Shown piece by piece: positions 36,092 to 45,469 of a stretch of 64,000 bases of DNA; the first letter of the stretch is position 1, and the number at the start of each line of letters is the position of its first letter. The DNA is from Acinetobacter bereziniae LMG 1003 = CIP 70.12. Its GTDB lineage: Bacteria; Pseudomonadota; Gammaproteobacteria; Pseudomonadales; Moraxellaceae. A model generated the notes under the pieces. The model saw only the letters and a program-made list of their open reading frames with translations. It was not told the origin of the DNA and did not search any database. The DNA lies in assembly GCF_000368925.1 (NCBI RefSeq), contig NZ_KB849756.1:2754416-2818415 (forward strand), written 5' to 3'. The position numbers were made by a program, and so were the translations under genes.

Positions 36092-36223
36092 TTTAAAATA
36101 AGTGATGACTTTAACCTGTCAAGGATGAAAATAAATCAATATCACCTCTCTTGGTCTGTGATACGGTAACCTTTATCGGGAATGTAAAGACCCAATCAAC
36201 GGAACACATATTGGAAGTAATTC

Positions 36224-36892
36224 ATGCAAAAGCCTGTAGAACTGATTGTCTTTGACTGGGATGGAACATTATTTGATTCAGTTGGGCAAATTGTTGAAAG
36301 TTTATTATTTGCTGCAAAAGTCTATGAACAACCCTTAACGCCTGAAGCAGCTAAAAGCATTATTGGTTTAGGGTTGCCTGAAGTGGCACAAGTGCTATTT
36401 CCTCAAGTTCCTGAATTGCACGCAGATATTTTGAAGTGTTATGGCGATCATTATGTTGAACACTCTAAAGATGATCAGTGGTTCGATGGCGTTTCTGAGA
36501 TGTTGTACGATTTAAAAAATCAGAATATTAAATTGGCTGTTGCAACAGGAAAAAGCCGTCGTGGTCTAGATCGAGTTTTAGCTCAAACACAGAGTCTTGA
36601 ATTATTTGAAGTCATGCGCGCAGCCAATGAGACTAAATCTAAGCCAGATCCTTTAATGTTGACTGAAATTTTAAATTACACGGGGATGGATGCTACACAG
36701 GCGATTATGGTGGGGGATACCTCATATGATTTGGAAATGGCGCAAAAAATTGCAATGCCGCGTGTGGGTGTGAGTTATGGTGTACATAGTGTTGATGTAC
36801 TCAAAACATTTAATCCCTTGATGATTGCCAACAATGTGACTGTTTTACATCAATTTTTAAAGACGCAAATCAATACTTCTGAAGTTGCTTAG
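36224..36892 (+). CDS. HAD-IA family phosphatase (Gph-like)
   Basis: 222 residues with the HAD motifs: DWDGTLFDS (motif I, catalytic Asp), VATGKS (motif II), KPDPLML (motif III) and VGDTSYDLEMA (motif IV). The group includes phosphoglycolate phosphatases and related enzymes; the substrate is not determined by sequence. Its place after rluC is conserved in gammaproteobacteria. The downstream WYL regulator starts 74 bases after the stop. Confidence 0.9.
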   Translation: MQKPVELIVFDWDGTLFDSVGQIVESLLFAAKVYEQPLTPEAAKSIIGLGLPEVAQVLFPQVPELHADILKCYGDHYVEHSKDDQWFDGVSEMLYDLKNQNIKLAVATGKSRRGLDRVLAQTQSLELFEVMRAANETKSKPDPLMLTEILNYTGMDATQAIMVGDTSYDLEMAQKIAMPRVGVSYGVHSVDVLKTFNPLMIANNVTVLHQFLKTQINTSEVA

Positions 36893-36965
36893 CTGTCGAC
36901 TACGTTGTTTGCTGTTGGCGAACAACGTCAGCTTATTTAAAGCGTATATAACAAGAAAATTTATT

Positions 36966-37676
36966 ATGAGTCGTTCTATTCGATTATTGACACTGTTGCA
37001 GCTTTTGCGAGAGCAACGTTACCCTATTACCGCACAGCACCTGTCAGCGCATCTAGAGATTAGCGTAAGAAGTGTGTATCGGGATATTGAAAGTTTACGA
37101 GATCAAGGTGTTCATATCGAAGGCAGTGCAGGTTTAGGTTTTCAGCTCAAAGAAAACTTTTTGCTTCCCCCGATGAGTCTGGATGAAACAGAAGTTGAAG
37201 CAGTGTTTTTGGCATTGCATTGGTTAAAATCTGTGCCAGATCCCGCATTAAAAAGTGCCTCACATTCCGTCTTAACGAAGCTCAATGCAGTACTTCCAAA
37301 AAATAAACAGGAATTAATTAATGAAACCATGCTTCGTTCTATCAATCACTGGCTGGCTGTTGATGAAAAAACTGTAGAACAGGTGCGTTTGGCAATCCGC
37401 TATCAAGTCAAAATTGAAGTCGATTATTTAGATGAAAAACAGAATATTTCTACACGAGTACTTTGGCCATTTGTGTTGGGCTATTTTAACGACAAAATGC
37501 TTTTGGCTGCGTGGTGTGAATTACGCGAAGACTTTCGAAATTTTCGTTTAGATCGCATTCAAAAAATGCATGTGACAGAAACGGTCTATCCTGAATTTAA
37601 ACGTCATCTTTTTCAGGCATGGTGGCAAAAAGAGCAAGAAAGGAAATCAAACACAAACGCTCCTGACAAAAACTGA
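36966..37676 (+). CDS. HTH/WYL-domain transcriptional regulator (YafY-type)
   Basis: The ATG at 36966 gives 236 residues starting MSRSIRLLTLLQLLREQRYPITAQ, the usual start of YafY-like regulators; an upstream frame to 36885 is not homologous. The DeoR-type HTH is at about 1-55 (LSAHLEISVRSVYRDIESLRDQG) and the WYL domain from about 130 (AIRYQVKIEVDYLD, LLAAWCELREDFRNFRLDRI). The WYL domain typically senses nucleic acid or ligand. Its target genes are unknown, though the neighbouring glutathione transferase gene is a candidate. Confidence 0.9.
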   Translation: MSRSIRLLTLLQLLREQRYPITAQHLSAHLEISVRSVYRDIESLRDQGVHIEGSAGLGFQLKENFLLPPMSLDETEVEAVFLALHWLKSVPDPALKSASHSVLTKLNAVLPKNKQELINETMLRSINHWLAVDEKTVEQVRLAIRYQVKIEVDYLDEKQNISTRVLWPFVLGYFNDKMLLAAWCELREDFRNFRLDRIQKMHVTETVYPEFKRHLFQAWWQKEQERKSNTNAPDKN

Positions 37677-37724
37677 CACAGCCCATGACTATAGTTAAAG
37701 GACCACAATAAAGGAATGGAAAAA

Positions 37725-38330
37725 ATGGGCTTAAAACTATATACCAACGCACAATCTAGAGGTCTTGTGATTGAGTGGCTATTGATTGAACTTGGTGCTG
37801 AATTTGAAAAAATTGAGTTGGCTTTTTATACTGAGATGAAATCAGAATCTTATCTAAAAATTAATCCATTTGGGAAAGTGCCAACTTTGGTTGATGGCGA
37901 TATTGTGATTTATGAAATGGCGGCAATTTGTGCTTATTTGGCAGATAAATTTTTTGATCAGGGTCTTGCACCTGCATTAGATGATCCAAAACGTGGTTTA
38001 TATTACCGTTGGTTACTCTTTGCTGCTGGGCCGTGGGATGCAGCTAATTCGGATCGCGCCTTAAAGGTTGAAATTGCTGATGAACAAAAAAAGCATATTG
38101 GCTATGGGAATTTTCAGGATACCTATACGGCTTTAATTCAGGGCTTGGAACAAGCTCAACCCTATCTTTGTGGTGAGCAATTTACGGCAGCGGATGTTTT
38201 TGTGGGCTCGATGCTATTTTGGCAATTAAAGATGGCAGAGATTGAAAGTCATCCAGCAATTGAAAAATATCTTGATGCAGTCAAAAGTCGTAAAAATTTA
38301 AAAAATCCTCAATCGCTTTTTGCAGAGTAA
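37725..38330 (+). CDS. Glutathione S-transferase family protein
   Basis: About 201 residues, starting at ATG 37725: AAGGA lies nine bases before it, while the ATG at 37716 is only one base from it. N-terminal thioredoxin-like domain with INPFGKVPTLVDGD (the cis-Pro loop) and IYEMAAICAYLADKF, then a helical C-terminal domain with the capping motif FTAADVFVGSMLFW. The family conjugates or reduces with glutathione. The exact substrate is not clear. It follows the WYL regulator by 48 bases and may be part of its transcript. Confidence 0.88.
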   Translation: MGLKLYTNAQSRGLVIEWLLIELGAEFEKIELAFYTEMKSESYLKINPFGKVPTLVDGDIVIYEMAAICAYLADKFFDQGLAPALDDPKRGLYYRWLLFAAGPWDAANSDRALKVEIADEQKKHIGYGNFQDTYTALIQGLEQAQPYLCGEQFTAADVFVGSMLFWQLKMAEIESHPAIEKYLDAVKSRKNLKNPQSLFAE

Positions 38331-38486
38331 CTTTCAAGACCATGCAAAATCAGAAATTAGACTGGTTTTGCATCATTGTCTCGGAAAATTGAGGCGTTGT
38401 CGACAAATGAGAAATTATATTTTACGGTATGAGTTTTCAACAGTTTTACGATGACATTGATTCGAATTCATGTCGCTATTCAGTAT

Positions 38487-39164
38487 TTAGATAAAACCTG
38501 CGGCAACGTTAATACAGATCGCCAAAATTGTAGTGTTAAAGCCATAGGCCAAAAGGATATGTAAAATATTTAAGACACGCATTGAGCGAGAAGTAATGGA
38601 TACATCAGCGGTTTGTGCAGAAGTACCGATCACATAACTAAAATATAGAAATTCAGGATAGGTTGGTTCAAGTGTTTTGGGAAAATCCAATCCGCCATCT
38701 TGATGCTTTGCCACAGCCAAATAAAAATCATGTGCATAATGAATGGCAAACACAGTATGCATAAATAACCATGCGAAAATAATGGTCAATATCGCCAAGC
38801 TCAAATGCCCAAATTTAAACATTGTATTACTGGGCATATGTGAGAGTTCAACCACAATTGCAATGAAGCACATCACTAAAGCAAAGATGACCAAAAGTAA
38901 AATAATCCACTTACTGGCATCCTGTTGTTGGGCTCGCTTGAGAATGTGGGTTTGATGGGTTGCCCATAAAGTTTTCATGGTCAGTACTAGATAGATCATG
39001 ATTGCGATATTCCAACCGAATAACAATTTGGTTGACCATACCCAATCTGTACTTAGCCCCAATACAGCATAAACCGCAAAAGTGATAAGAAAAGTAATAA
39101 AAAAATAGGGACGAGATTGAATCCCTGTACGAATATGATGAAATGTCGATATCGCCACAATCAT
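38487..39164 (-). CDS. DUF1345 inner-membrane protein
   Basis: 225 residues with about five membrane helices and the DUF1345 signature PEFLYFSYVIGTSAQTADV near the C-terminus. Function unknown for the family. Transcribed alone; the 290 bases upstream carry no recognised site. Confidence 0.88.
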   Translation of the reverse strand: MIVAISTFHHIRTGIQSRPYFFITFLITFAVYAVLGLSTDWVWSTKLLFGWNIAIMIYLVLTMKTLWATHQTHILKRAQQQDASKWIILLLVIFALVMCFIAIVVELSHMPSNTMFKFGHLSLAILTIIFAWLFMHTVFAIHYAHDFYLAVAKHQDGGLDFPKTLEPTYPEFLYFSYVIGTSAQTADVSITSRSMRVLNILHILLAYGFNTTILAICINVAAGFI

Positions 39165-39454
39165 TCAGCCTTTACTATCATTGTTATGATTATTCAGAAA
39201 TATCTTAACTGAAATAGCATCAGATGATGAGACTTATGTTGTCGTTCTTGATTAAAGAAAGTGAAAAGCTTCTAACACTTTGGAGGATATTTTTCTCTAA
39301 AATGAGAAACATATGCGATTGAAAGTAACTTATTCAAGTGTATTTGTTGCTTTCAACGATGAATAAGTTTCGCTGTTTGTAAGCAAGAGAATGTCTTAAG
39401 CACTCTGTGCGATGAATCATGTAAATACAGCATGAATTTATTCCATAGCAACAT

Positions 39455-40360
39455 TTAATTGTCTATACGGTTGATATCAAGATGGAACGTTTTTGTCAGT
39501 AAAGCCATAAATTTTTGTACTGTAACAGCGTGGCTAAGTTTCTTATAGCTGACATATAAGTCTAAATAAGGAAGTTCAACATCTAATGGACGAATGACGG
39601 TATTACTCATTGCCAATGGAGCGATATAGCCAGGCACAATACTACAACCGAGCCCCATACCCACAGAATTGATATGAGATAAAATATTGTCTACTTTTTG
39701 CACAATATTAAATTCAATATGATGCTGCTTCGCAAAGTCTAAAATAGAATTGTGTAATGTACCTGATGGCTCTTCCGCAGGAATCACAAAATCAACGCCA
39801 TTGAGTGCTTTTACTGGAATACGCTCGTATTGTGCCAGTGGATGGTCTTTAGGCAAAATAAAAATGAGTGGTTCACGCAATACAAATTTACTTTCGATTG
39901 TATCATTATGAAAATTATGCCGAGTAAAGCTGATATCCAAATCACCTTTTTTGATGGCACGTATTTGTTCGTGATTGTCTAAGCTGAGTAGCTCAATCTT
40001 TAAATCAGGGTTTTGAACTCTGAGATTGGGTAACACATAAGGGAAGACTTTCATTTCAGCAACAGGTACAAAACCTATGCGTAGTAATTGTTGTTTTGCC
40101 TTAGAAACTTGTCGAGCCATGGCAACAGCCTTATCTGCTTGTGCCAAGGTGAGACGTGCTTGCTCAAGAAAAACAGCACCTTCTTCTGTCAGTTCGACTT
40201 TCCGTTTGGTTCGATGCAATAGTTTGACACCGACATCTTCTTCAAGATCTTTGATTTGTTGGCTGAGTGAGGGCTGTGCAGTATAAAGCCTCAATGCTGC
40301 TTTACTGAAGTTCAGCTCTTCAGCCACAGTAATGAAGTATCTTAGGTGTCGTAATTCCAT
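39455..40360 (-). CDS. LysR family transcriptional regulator (HcaR-like)
   Basis: 301 residues; the winged HTH is in ELRHLRYFITVAEELNFSKAALRLYTAQPSLSQQIKDLE at the N-terminus, and the periplasmic-binding-like effector domain follows (about 90-295). The MELRHLRYF start and the GFVPVAEMKVFPYVLP segment place it near HcaR and the CatM/BenM group that respond to aromatic acids. No aromatic degradation genes are next to it, so its target is not apparent. Its effector is unknown. Confidence 0.88.
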   Translation of the reverse strand: MELRHLRYFITVAEELNFSKAALRLYTAQPSLSQQIKDLEEDVGVKLLHRTKRKVELTEEGAVFLEQARLTLAQADKAVAMARQVSKAKQQLLRIGFVPVAEMKVFPYVLPNLRVQNPDLKIELLSLDNHEQIRAIKKGDLDISFTRHNFHNDTIESKFVLREPLIFILPKDHPLAQYERIPVKALNGVDFVIPAEEPSGTLHNSILDFAKQHHIEFNIVQKVDNILSHINSVGMGLGCSIVPGYIAPLAMSNTVIRPLDVELPYLDLYVSYKKLSHAVTVQKFMALLTKTFHLDINRIDN

Positions 40361-40594
40361 ATAACTCGTCCAAAGAATAATCCAAAAAAAGTCTTATTAA
40401 GATTTTGCAAGAGTATAATCGATAAACAATGATCAGGTGAAGATGGTTATAGTATTTAGAAAATAAATGGATTATTAAAACCCATAGATATTTCAATATA
40501 GAAAATCCTCTTTTAAATAATTCTTAAAATATATTAATGAACAGCAATTCAATATTTAATCATTATTCTTTTAACTACAACTTTTTGAGCTTAT

Positions 40595-40631
40595 TACCGT
40601 ATGAGATGATCTAGATTTATCTCATACGGTA
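40595..40631 (-). terminator. Perfect 13-bp inverted repeat after the GNAT gene
   Basis: TACCGTATGAGAT and ATCTCATACGGTA pair around 11 bases, starting 21 bases beyond the GNAT stop. No T-tract follows on the minus strand, so it may act as a 3' stem rather than a standard terminator. Confidence 0.5.
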
Positions 40632-40651
40632 TACAGGCTTTATCGTCTTGA

Positions 40652-41101
40652 TTACTTTTTCAGTTTCAAATGCAAAATTGGAAAGGGATTACCTTCCGCA
40701 TCAAGTTCAGAGCGCGCCATTTGTTGAAAATTATGTTTAAGATAAAACTCTAAAGCGCGAGTATTTTGTTCATTGACATCCACTTCATCCGCACCTAATT
40801 CAAAAGCTTTTTGAATCAACAGTGAGCCAATACCTTGATCAAAAAAAATAGGGTTTACAAATAGCATTTCAATTTTTTTATAAGCTAGCCCCATAAAACC
40901 TGCAATTTGCTGTTCGCGTTCCACATGAAACAATTTTACATGGTCAAAGTAATGGTGCTGAATGATTAATTCTTTAATTTGCAGAATATGTTGTTCATTT
41001 AAAAAATCATGTGTTGCACGTACAGATGCCTCCCAAATTTCTAATAATTGTGGGTGGTGCTTTGAATGAGTCATTAGAATAGGGGTTAAATCAGATTGCA
41101 T
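40652..41101 (-). CDS. GNAT family N-acetyltransferase (YjaB-like)
   Basis: 149 residues from the ATG at 41101 (an upstream GTG at 41113 and a later ATG are alternatives). The acetyl-CoA region is IEMLFVNPIFFDQGIGSLLIQKAFELG, with the motif QGIGSLLI at the pyrophosphate-binding turn, and NEQNTRALEFYLKHNFQQ typical of the C-terminal strand-helix. The YjaB/ribosomal-type GNAT class acetylates amines; the substrate is unknown. No operon partner. Confidence 0.85.
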   Translation of the reverse strand: MQSDLTPILMTHSKHHPQLLEIWEASVRATHDFLNEQHILQIKELIIQHHYFDHVKLFHVEREQQIAGFMGLAYKKIEMLFVNPIFFDQGIGSLLIQKAFELGADEVDVNEQNTRALEFYLKHNFQQMARSELDAEGNPFPILHLKLKK

Positions 41102-41229
41102 AAAAAGATTCACTCAATTGTGAAAAGCAACAAAAAATAAAAATAAATCACAAGTTGTTTGGTTAATATGAGGCAGGATAGGTATAAAAATCAAATTGAT
41201 GTATTTGATGATAAAAAGCAGGACAATAA

Positions 41230-42168
41230 ATGTCAGATTCCAACAAAATTGTTGTATATGCAGCACTTTTGGGCAATTTAGCAATTGCTTTGGTAAAGTT
41301 CATCGCCGCTTATATCACCAATAGTTCGGCTATGTTGAGTGAGGCTGTTCATTCCGTAGTCGATACACTCAATGAAATTTTATTATTGTATGGCTTAAAG
41401 AAATCTCAGCAACCTGCAAATTATCAACATCCTTTTGGCTATGGTCGAGAGTTATATTTTTGGGCATTTATTGTTGCATTGTTGGTTTTTGCATTGGGTG
41501 CAATGGTTTCAATTTATCAGGGTATTCAACATATTCGTCATCCAGAAGTTATAGAATCACCTTTGGTGAATTATGTTGTACTTGGATTTGCAATGCTGTG
41601 TGAAGGAACTTCGTGGTTTATTGCCTTAAAAAGCTTTAAGAAAATGAAAGGAAAAATGGGCTATTTTGAAAGTTTCCGCCGCAGTAAAGATCCTACGACA
41701 TTTACAGTGCTTTTTGAGGATTCTGCAGCATTGATCGGCTTGATCATTGCCTTTGTTGGTATATTCTGCGCACAACAGTTTGATTTACCTATATTGGATG
41801 GTATTGCTTCAATATTGATCGGTGTGGTTCTTGCAATCTCTGCTTTACTTTTAGCCAGAGAGACGAAAGGACTACTGATGGGTGAAACTGCTGATCCAAA
41901 ACTGCGTCATAATGTATTAGAAGTTGCTCAGGAAGATCCTGCCGTATATTCAGCAAATGGTGTATTGACTGAACAAATGGGTGCTCATCAGGTGATTGCA
42001 TCATTAAGCTTAGAGTTTAAAGATGGTTTAACCTCTGATGAGATTGAAGCATGTGTCAACCGAATTGAAGTAAAGATTAAAAGTATTCATCCCGAAATCG
42101 TGGCATTATTTGTCAAGCCACAAACACAGCAAGTTTGGCTTGAAAGAATGAAAGGGCGTTTAGAGTAA
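41230..42168 (+). CDS. Cation diffusion facilitator family transporter
   Basis: 312 residues, six predicted helices. The metal site in helix 2 is HSVVD (His41, Asp45) and in helix 5 FEDSAALIG (Glu163/Asp164), the HxxxD/(D/E)xxx pattern of CDF proteins that exchange Zn or other divalent ions for protons. The C-terminal cytoplasmic ferredoxin-like domain (about 220-312) is present. The MBL gene begins two bases after its stop, so the two are translationally close and probably one operon. Confidence 0.9.
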   Translation: MSDSNKIVVYAALLGNLAIALVKFIAAYITNSSAMLSEAVHSVVDTLNEILLLYGLKKSQQPANYQHPFGYGRELYFWAFIVALLVFALGAMVSIYQGIQHIRHPEVIESPLVNYVVLGFAMLCEGTSWFIALKSFKKMKGKMGYFESFRRSKDPTTFTVLFEDSAALIGLIIAFVGIFCAQQFDLPILDGIASILIGVVLAISALLLARETKGLLMGETADPKLRHNVLEVAQEDPAVYSANGVLTEQMGAHQVIASLSLEFKDGLTSDEIEACVNRIEVKIKSIHPEIVALFVKPQTQQVWLERMKGRLE

Positions 42169-42170
42169 TC

Positions 42171-43301
42171 ATGTCGAAACAAGAGCCAATCGTCCGTTTG
42201 GATGATAAAACGGTACAAGACCATACAATGCAAGAAAAGACAATTCAATCTGAGCATATACAGCAATTGCATTATCGAATTGATACTGAAAATTGTTTGT
42301 CACACACCTGGTATAAACCTGTATTTAGTGTAATTGGTTCTAAGCAACACAATGGCGAACGTTTCTTTAATGAAGTACCTAAACCACAAGGTCGTAGCCG
42401 TTGGGATCTTATGAAGTGGCTGGGAACACGTAAATCCTATACTTGGAATGTAGACACTCAAAAAGAAGCAGCAGAGTTTTATGCAACTAAGCGGCTACTT
42501 CCGCAAAATCGCCAAGAAGTCGATGATCACGATTGGCAAGTCTGGTTTGTGAGTCATGCCACGGTGTTGGTACAAATAGGTCCTTATAATTTCTTAACTG
42601 ATCCTGTTTGGGCAGATTATGTCAGTCCAAAACATGGTCGTGGTCCAAAACGCGTTATTCCTGCAGGAATTGCTTTAGAACAACTTCCAGAAATTCATGC
42701 TGTTTTATTGAGTCATAATCACTATGACCATATGGACTTAGCAACATTGAGATGGTTGCATAACAAATTTGCGATGCCGATCTACACGGGTTTAGGCAAT
42801 GCCAGTTATTTACCTAAAGAATTTCATGTGATTGAAATGGATTGGTGGCAATCTGCACTTTTTAAAAACTTAAAAATCGTTTATACGCCAGCACAACATG
42901 GTTCTGGTCGTGGTTTACGTGATCAAAATATTGCTTTGTGGGGTGGATTCTCGGTCGTGTCTGAGCATGGTCATTTCTTTTTTGCAGGCGATACAGGCTA
43001 TGGACCACATTTTAAAGAAATTCAAAAGCGTTTAGGTGCACCACGTATTGCATTATTGCCTATTGGTGCATATGAACCGCGCGCGTTGATGAAATATATG
43101 CACATGAATCCACAAGATGCATTTCAGGCACATTTAGATTTACAAGCTAAACGCTCTTTGGCGATACATTACCGTACTTTCCAATTGACTGATGAAAATC
43201 GTGATCAGCCTGAACTTGATTTACAAAAGGCCATGAAGAATTCATCGAAAATGGTGAATCCATTCTATTGCATTCGTGAAGGACGTAAATTGGTGGTCTA
43301 A
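42171..43301 (+). CDS. MBL-fold metallohydrolase (NAPE-PLD/UlaG-like)
   Basis: 376 residues. The metal-binding motif is LSHNHYDHMD (HxHxDH) in the middle of the protein, with FFAGDTGYGPH and the C-terminal LAIHYRTF carrying further ligands. The layout, with the N-terminal extension and DPVWADYVSPKHGRGPKR block, matches the NAPE-PLD-like or outer-membrane-lipoprotein-type hydrolases which cleave phosphodiesters. No signal peptide. Its start is two bases after the CDF stop; a Zn-dependent enzyme beside a Zn-type exporter may be more than coincidence. Confidence 0.88.
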   Translation: MSKQEPIVRLDDKTVQDHTMQEKTIQSEHIQQLHYRIDTENCLSHTWYKPVFSVIGSKQHNGERFFNEVPKPQGRSRWDLMKWLGTRKSYTWNVDTQKEAAEFYATKRLLPQNRQEVDDHDWQVWFVSHATVLVQIGPYNFLTDPVWADYVSPKHGRGPKRVIPAGIALEQLPEIHAVLLSHNHYDHMDLATLRWLHNKFAMPIYTGLGNASYLPKEFHVIEMDWWQSALFKNLKIVYTPAQHGSGRGLRDQNIALWGGFSVVSEHGHFFFAGDTGYGPHFKEIQKRLGAPRIALLPIGAYEPRALMKYMHMNPQDAFQAHLDLQAKRSLAIHYRTFQLTDENRDQPELDLQKAMKNSSKMVNPFYCIREGRKLVV

Positions 43302-43325
43302 CTTATATCAATGGTTGAGATAAAA

Positions 43326-43826
43326 ATGATAAAAATAGCTTTAAGTATACTGTTATTGAGTTTGACATTCACTTCGGTTGTGGCAAAACCTGCATCAGTT
43401 GCAGCAACTGATGCAACAGATTGTGTTTCAGATGAGCTGTGTGCTGTTGCAGAACAGTTGCGTTCATCATCTGATGATTCTGAACGGATTAAGCCTCTTC
43501 ATGAAAAATATGATTTAGACACAGGGGATGAATGGAAATTAATTCATCAGCATGCAGATACTCAATTTTTTGAAAGTATCACCACCATATTTGATGGTAA
43601 TCAACTTATCCAAGCTTGGGTGAAAAGTGTGCATCCGAAAAAACAATATACAATTAATTATTATCAACTATTATGTAAAGATCGGACATTTACTCGACTG
43701 GAACAATTTAAGAGTCGAGATGATCAGGATTATAAACGGGTCAAAAGAGTAGAGCATTATCGTCAAACACAACCTTTTGATCAGGCAGGTGAATTGCTTC
43801 CAGTTTTAGAAAAGTTATGTTTATAA
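43326..43826 (+). CDS. Hypothetical exported protein
   Basis: 166-residue precursor from ATG 43326 (GAGA eight to ten bases upstream; an ATG at 43311 is less likely), signal peptide ending near SVVAK. Cys pairs at CVSDELC, LLCKD and LEKLC. A central segment reads EWKLIHQHADTQFFESITTIFDGNQLIQAWVK. The family is not recognised. It may be co-transcribed with the CDF/MBL pair (25-base gap) or with the next gene. Confidence 0.72.
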   Translation: MIKIALSILLLSLTFTSVVAKPASVAATDATDCVSDELCAVAEQLRSSSDDSERIKPLHEKYDLDTGDEWKLIHQHADTQFFESITTIFDGNQLIQAWVKSVHPKKQYTINYYQLLCKDRTFTRLEQFKSRDDQDYKRVKRVEHYRQTQPFDQAGELLPVLEKLCL

Positions 43827-43893
43827 ATTAAAATGGATGAACTTAATTAGAACATAATATTTATGCCTGATTAAAAAAAGAGGGAGCTGAACA

Positions 43894-44544
43894 ATGAATA
43901 AAATTCAATGTTTCCTGTTATCACTAGCATTATCTAGCACTGCTTTTGCAGAGAATCAAAATCTAAAGATTAATCAAACTGTTTTTGAGTTAAAAAGTGC
44001 CTCGAATCAAGATGATGTTGACCTTATCCGTAATGATATTGAATTTTATCGGCATGGCAAAAAACTTTTAACGCATACCCTATATGCAACATCTGGCGAC
44101 TGTAGTATCACTCAAATCGAAGTAGGTGATTATGCAGTCAAAGATAATCAGATTATTTTTTATAGTTACTGGGCTGCCGCGGATCGACAGGGGATATGGA
44201 GTTATCCCTATGGCGTCCGTAAACAAACTTATACTGTAGATGCAAAGGGAAATGTTAAACTAGTAAGTGCGTTACTTTACATTGAAGATGTCATGGATGA
44301 TCCATTAAAGATAAATCCTGACGAAGGCTATCTGCAATTTCTACATCACCCACCAAAAACCAAGCAACAGCAACGTATATTGAATGATTATGTTCAAACT
44401 ATGCAAACCCAATATAAAGGGCGTTTTGTTCATGGACAGGAACGGGCTTTGCTAATTAAAGAAGTAAAAACCAGATTGGCGAAACAAATTGCTCGTGAAA
44501 CTCAGGGATGGAAAGAACAGTTTGGCAACAATGCCCGTATGTAA
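43894..44544 (+). CDS. Hypothetical exported protein
   Basis: 216-residue precursor with signal peptide ending TAFAE and GAGGGAG eight bases before the ATG, so the start is well supported. The mature part is charged and mostly beta then helical (DCSITQIEVGDYAVKDN, YSYWAAADRQGIWSYPYGVRKQ). No family recognised. Its 3' end is two bases from the convergent DoxX gene. Confidence 0.75.
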   Translation: MNKIQCFLLSLALSSTAFAENQNLKINQTVFELKSASNQDDVDLIRNDIEFYRHGKKLLTHTLYATSGDCSITQIEVGDYAVKDNQIIFYSYWAAADRQGIWSYPYGVRKQTYTVDAKGNVKLVSALLYIEDVMDDPLKINPDEGYLQFLHHPPKTKQQQRILNDYVQTMQTQYKGRFVHGQERALLIKEVKTRLAKQIARETQGWKEQFGNNARM

Positions 44545-44546
44545 AT

Positions 44547-44945
44547 TTACGAATGTTTAGCAGTGTCCAAAAGCTGTAATGCAACAATCGACAGTGCAGC
44601 CATAGCTGTATTCATGATAAAGGGATTAAAACCCTGAACAAAATAGTGTGGATAAACAACTCCAACCACAACGATAAAGAACAGCATTGCCATGATATTT
44701 AAATAATGTAGTACCTTTGATTGTCTAAAAATTAAAAACAATATGCCAAATATGATTTCTCCAACGCCAGAGAGTTGAATTAAGCTTGGAATGTTCAGGA
44801 ATTGAATCCCTGTAAATTCCCAAAACTGCTGTTCTTCAATGACCTTATATATGACTTTAGGCACCAAGCCTTGATAAATCCATAATACAGCTAAAGTGAT
44901 TTGAATACTCAATAAGGCATGGCTAATTGCTTGAAGTGGATTCAT
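44547..44945 (-). CDS. DoxX-like membrane protein
   Basis: 132 residues taking ATG 44945 as start, with four hydrophobic segments. The block ISHALLSIQITLAVLWIYQG plus PKVIYKVIEEQQFW is the DoxX-like family pattern (PF13781 type) that often accompanies small redox proteins. The gene begins inside the last 23 bases of the DCC gene, so they are probably translationally coupled. An upstream ATG at 45014 would lengthen the overlap. Function of the family is unclear. Confidence 0.8.
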   Translation of the reverse strand: MNPLQAISHALLSIQITLAVLWIYQGLVPKVIYKVIEEQQFWEFTGIQFLNIPSLIQLSGVGEIIFGILFLIFRQSKVLHYLNIMAMLFFIVVVGVVYPHYFVQGFNPFIMNTAMAALSIVALQLLDTAKHS

Positions 44946-45378
44946 AAACAACATGTTCCAAAAAATGGTGTTGATGATGTGAAGAAATGAATAGGCATTG
45001 ATCTGTGGTACCAAATAGGCGATAGCGATTTAAAGCGATTCGGCGATACACAAAGTTTCGGATAAACTTTGGAATTAAATAGCCAATTTTTAAAGCAGAA
45101 AACGGAAAGCCTAGTTCTTCAATGACTTTTAAAAATGCTGTAGATTCACGGCTTGCTTGTCCATTTTTAATCACCAACATGGTGTCAAAGTGTTCAGTGG
45201 GCATTTGATAGTAGTTTAAAATGGCTTGACCCAGTGGAGATTGAACGGAAGCCAACTTAAATCTTGCTTGAGTATCATGCTGGATTAAAAACTTTGCCCA
45301 AGCATTGCATAACACACAAATTTCATCGAATAATATAATGTCATATTGTTGAATGATCTCTTCAATTTTCTGTTGCAT
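44923..45378 (-). CDS. DCC family thiol-disulfide oxidoreductase-like protein (DUF393)
   Basis: 151 residues; the CxxC motif CVLC at about 21-24 follows ILFDEI, a variant of the DGxCxxC hallmark of the DCC family (Gly replaced by Ile here). The rest, ending in RIALNRYRLFG...HHFLEH, is family-typical. It is thought to use a thioredoxin-like redox site. It overlaps the DoxX-like gene by 23 bases, and pairs of these two families are common. Confidence 0.82.
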   Translation of the reverse strand: MQQKIEEIIQQYDIILFDEICVLCNAWAKFLIQHDTQARFKLASVQSPLGQAILNYYQMPTEHFDTMLVIKNGQASRESTAFLKVIEELGFPFSALKIGYLIPKFIRNFVYRRIALNRYRLFGTTDQCLFISSHHQHHFLEHVVYESTSSN

Positions 45379-45431
45379 GTTTTCACTCTAGATGGGAGCT
45401 TTTTTTCAATATAGTTGATTTATAGACAATA

Positions 45432-45455
45432 AAAAACCACCCGAAGGTGGTTTTT
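45432..45455. terminator. Bidirectional intrinsic terminator after the catalase gene
   Basis: AAAAACCACC and GGTGGTTTTT pair around CGAA, with Ts on both strands. It lies 15 bases past the catalase stop and upstream of the DCC gene start. Confidence 0.9.
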
Positions 45456-45469
45456 CATGTTTCAATCAA

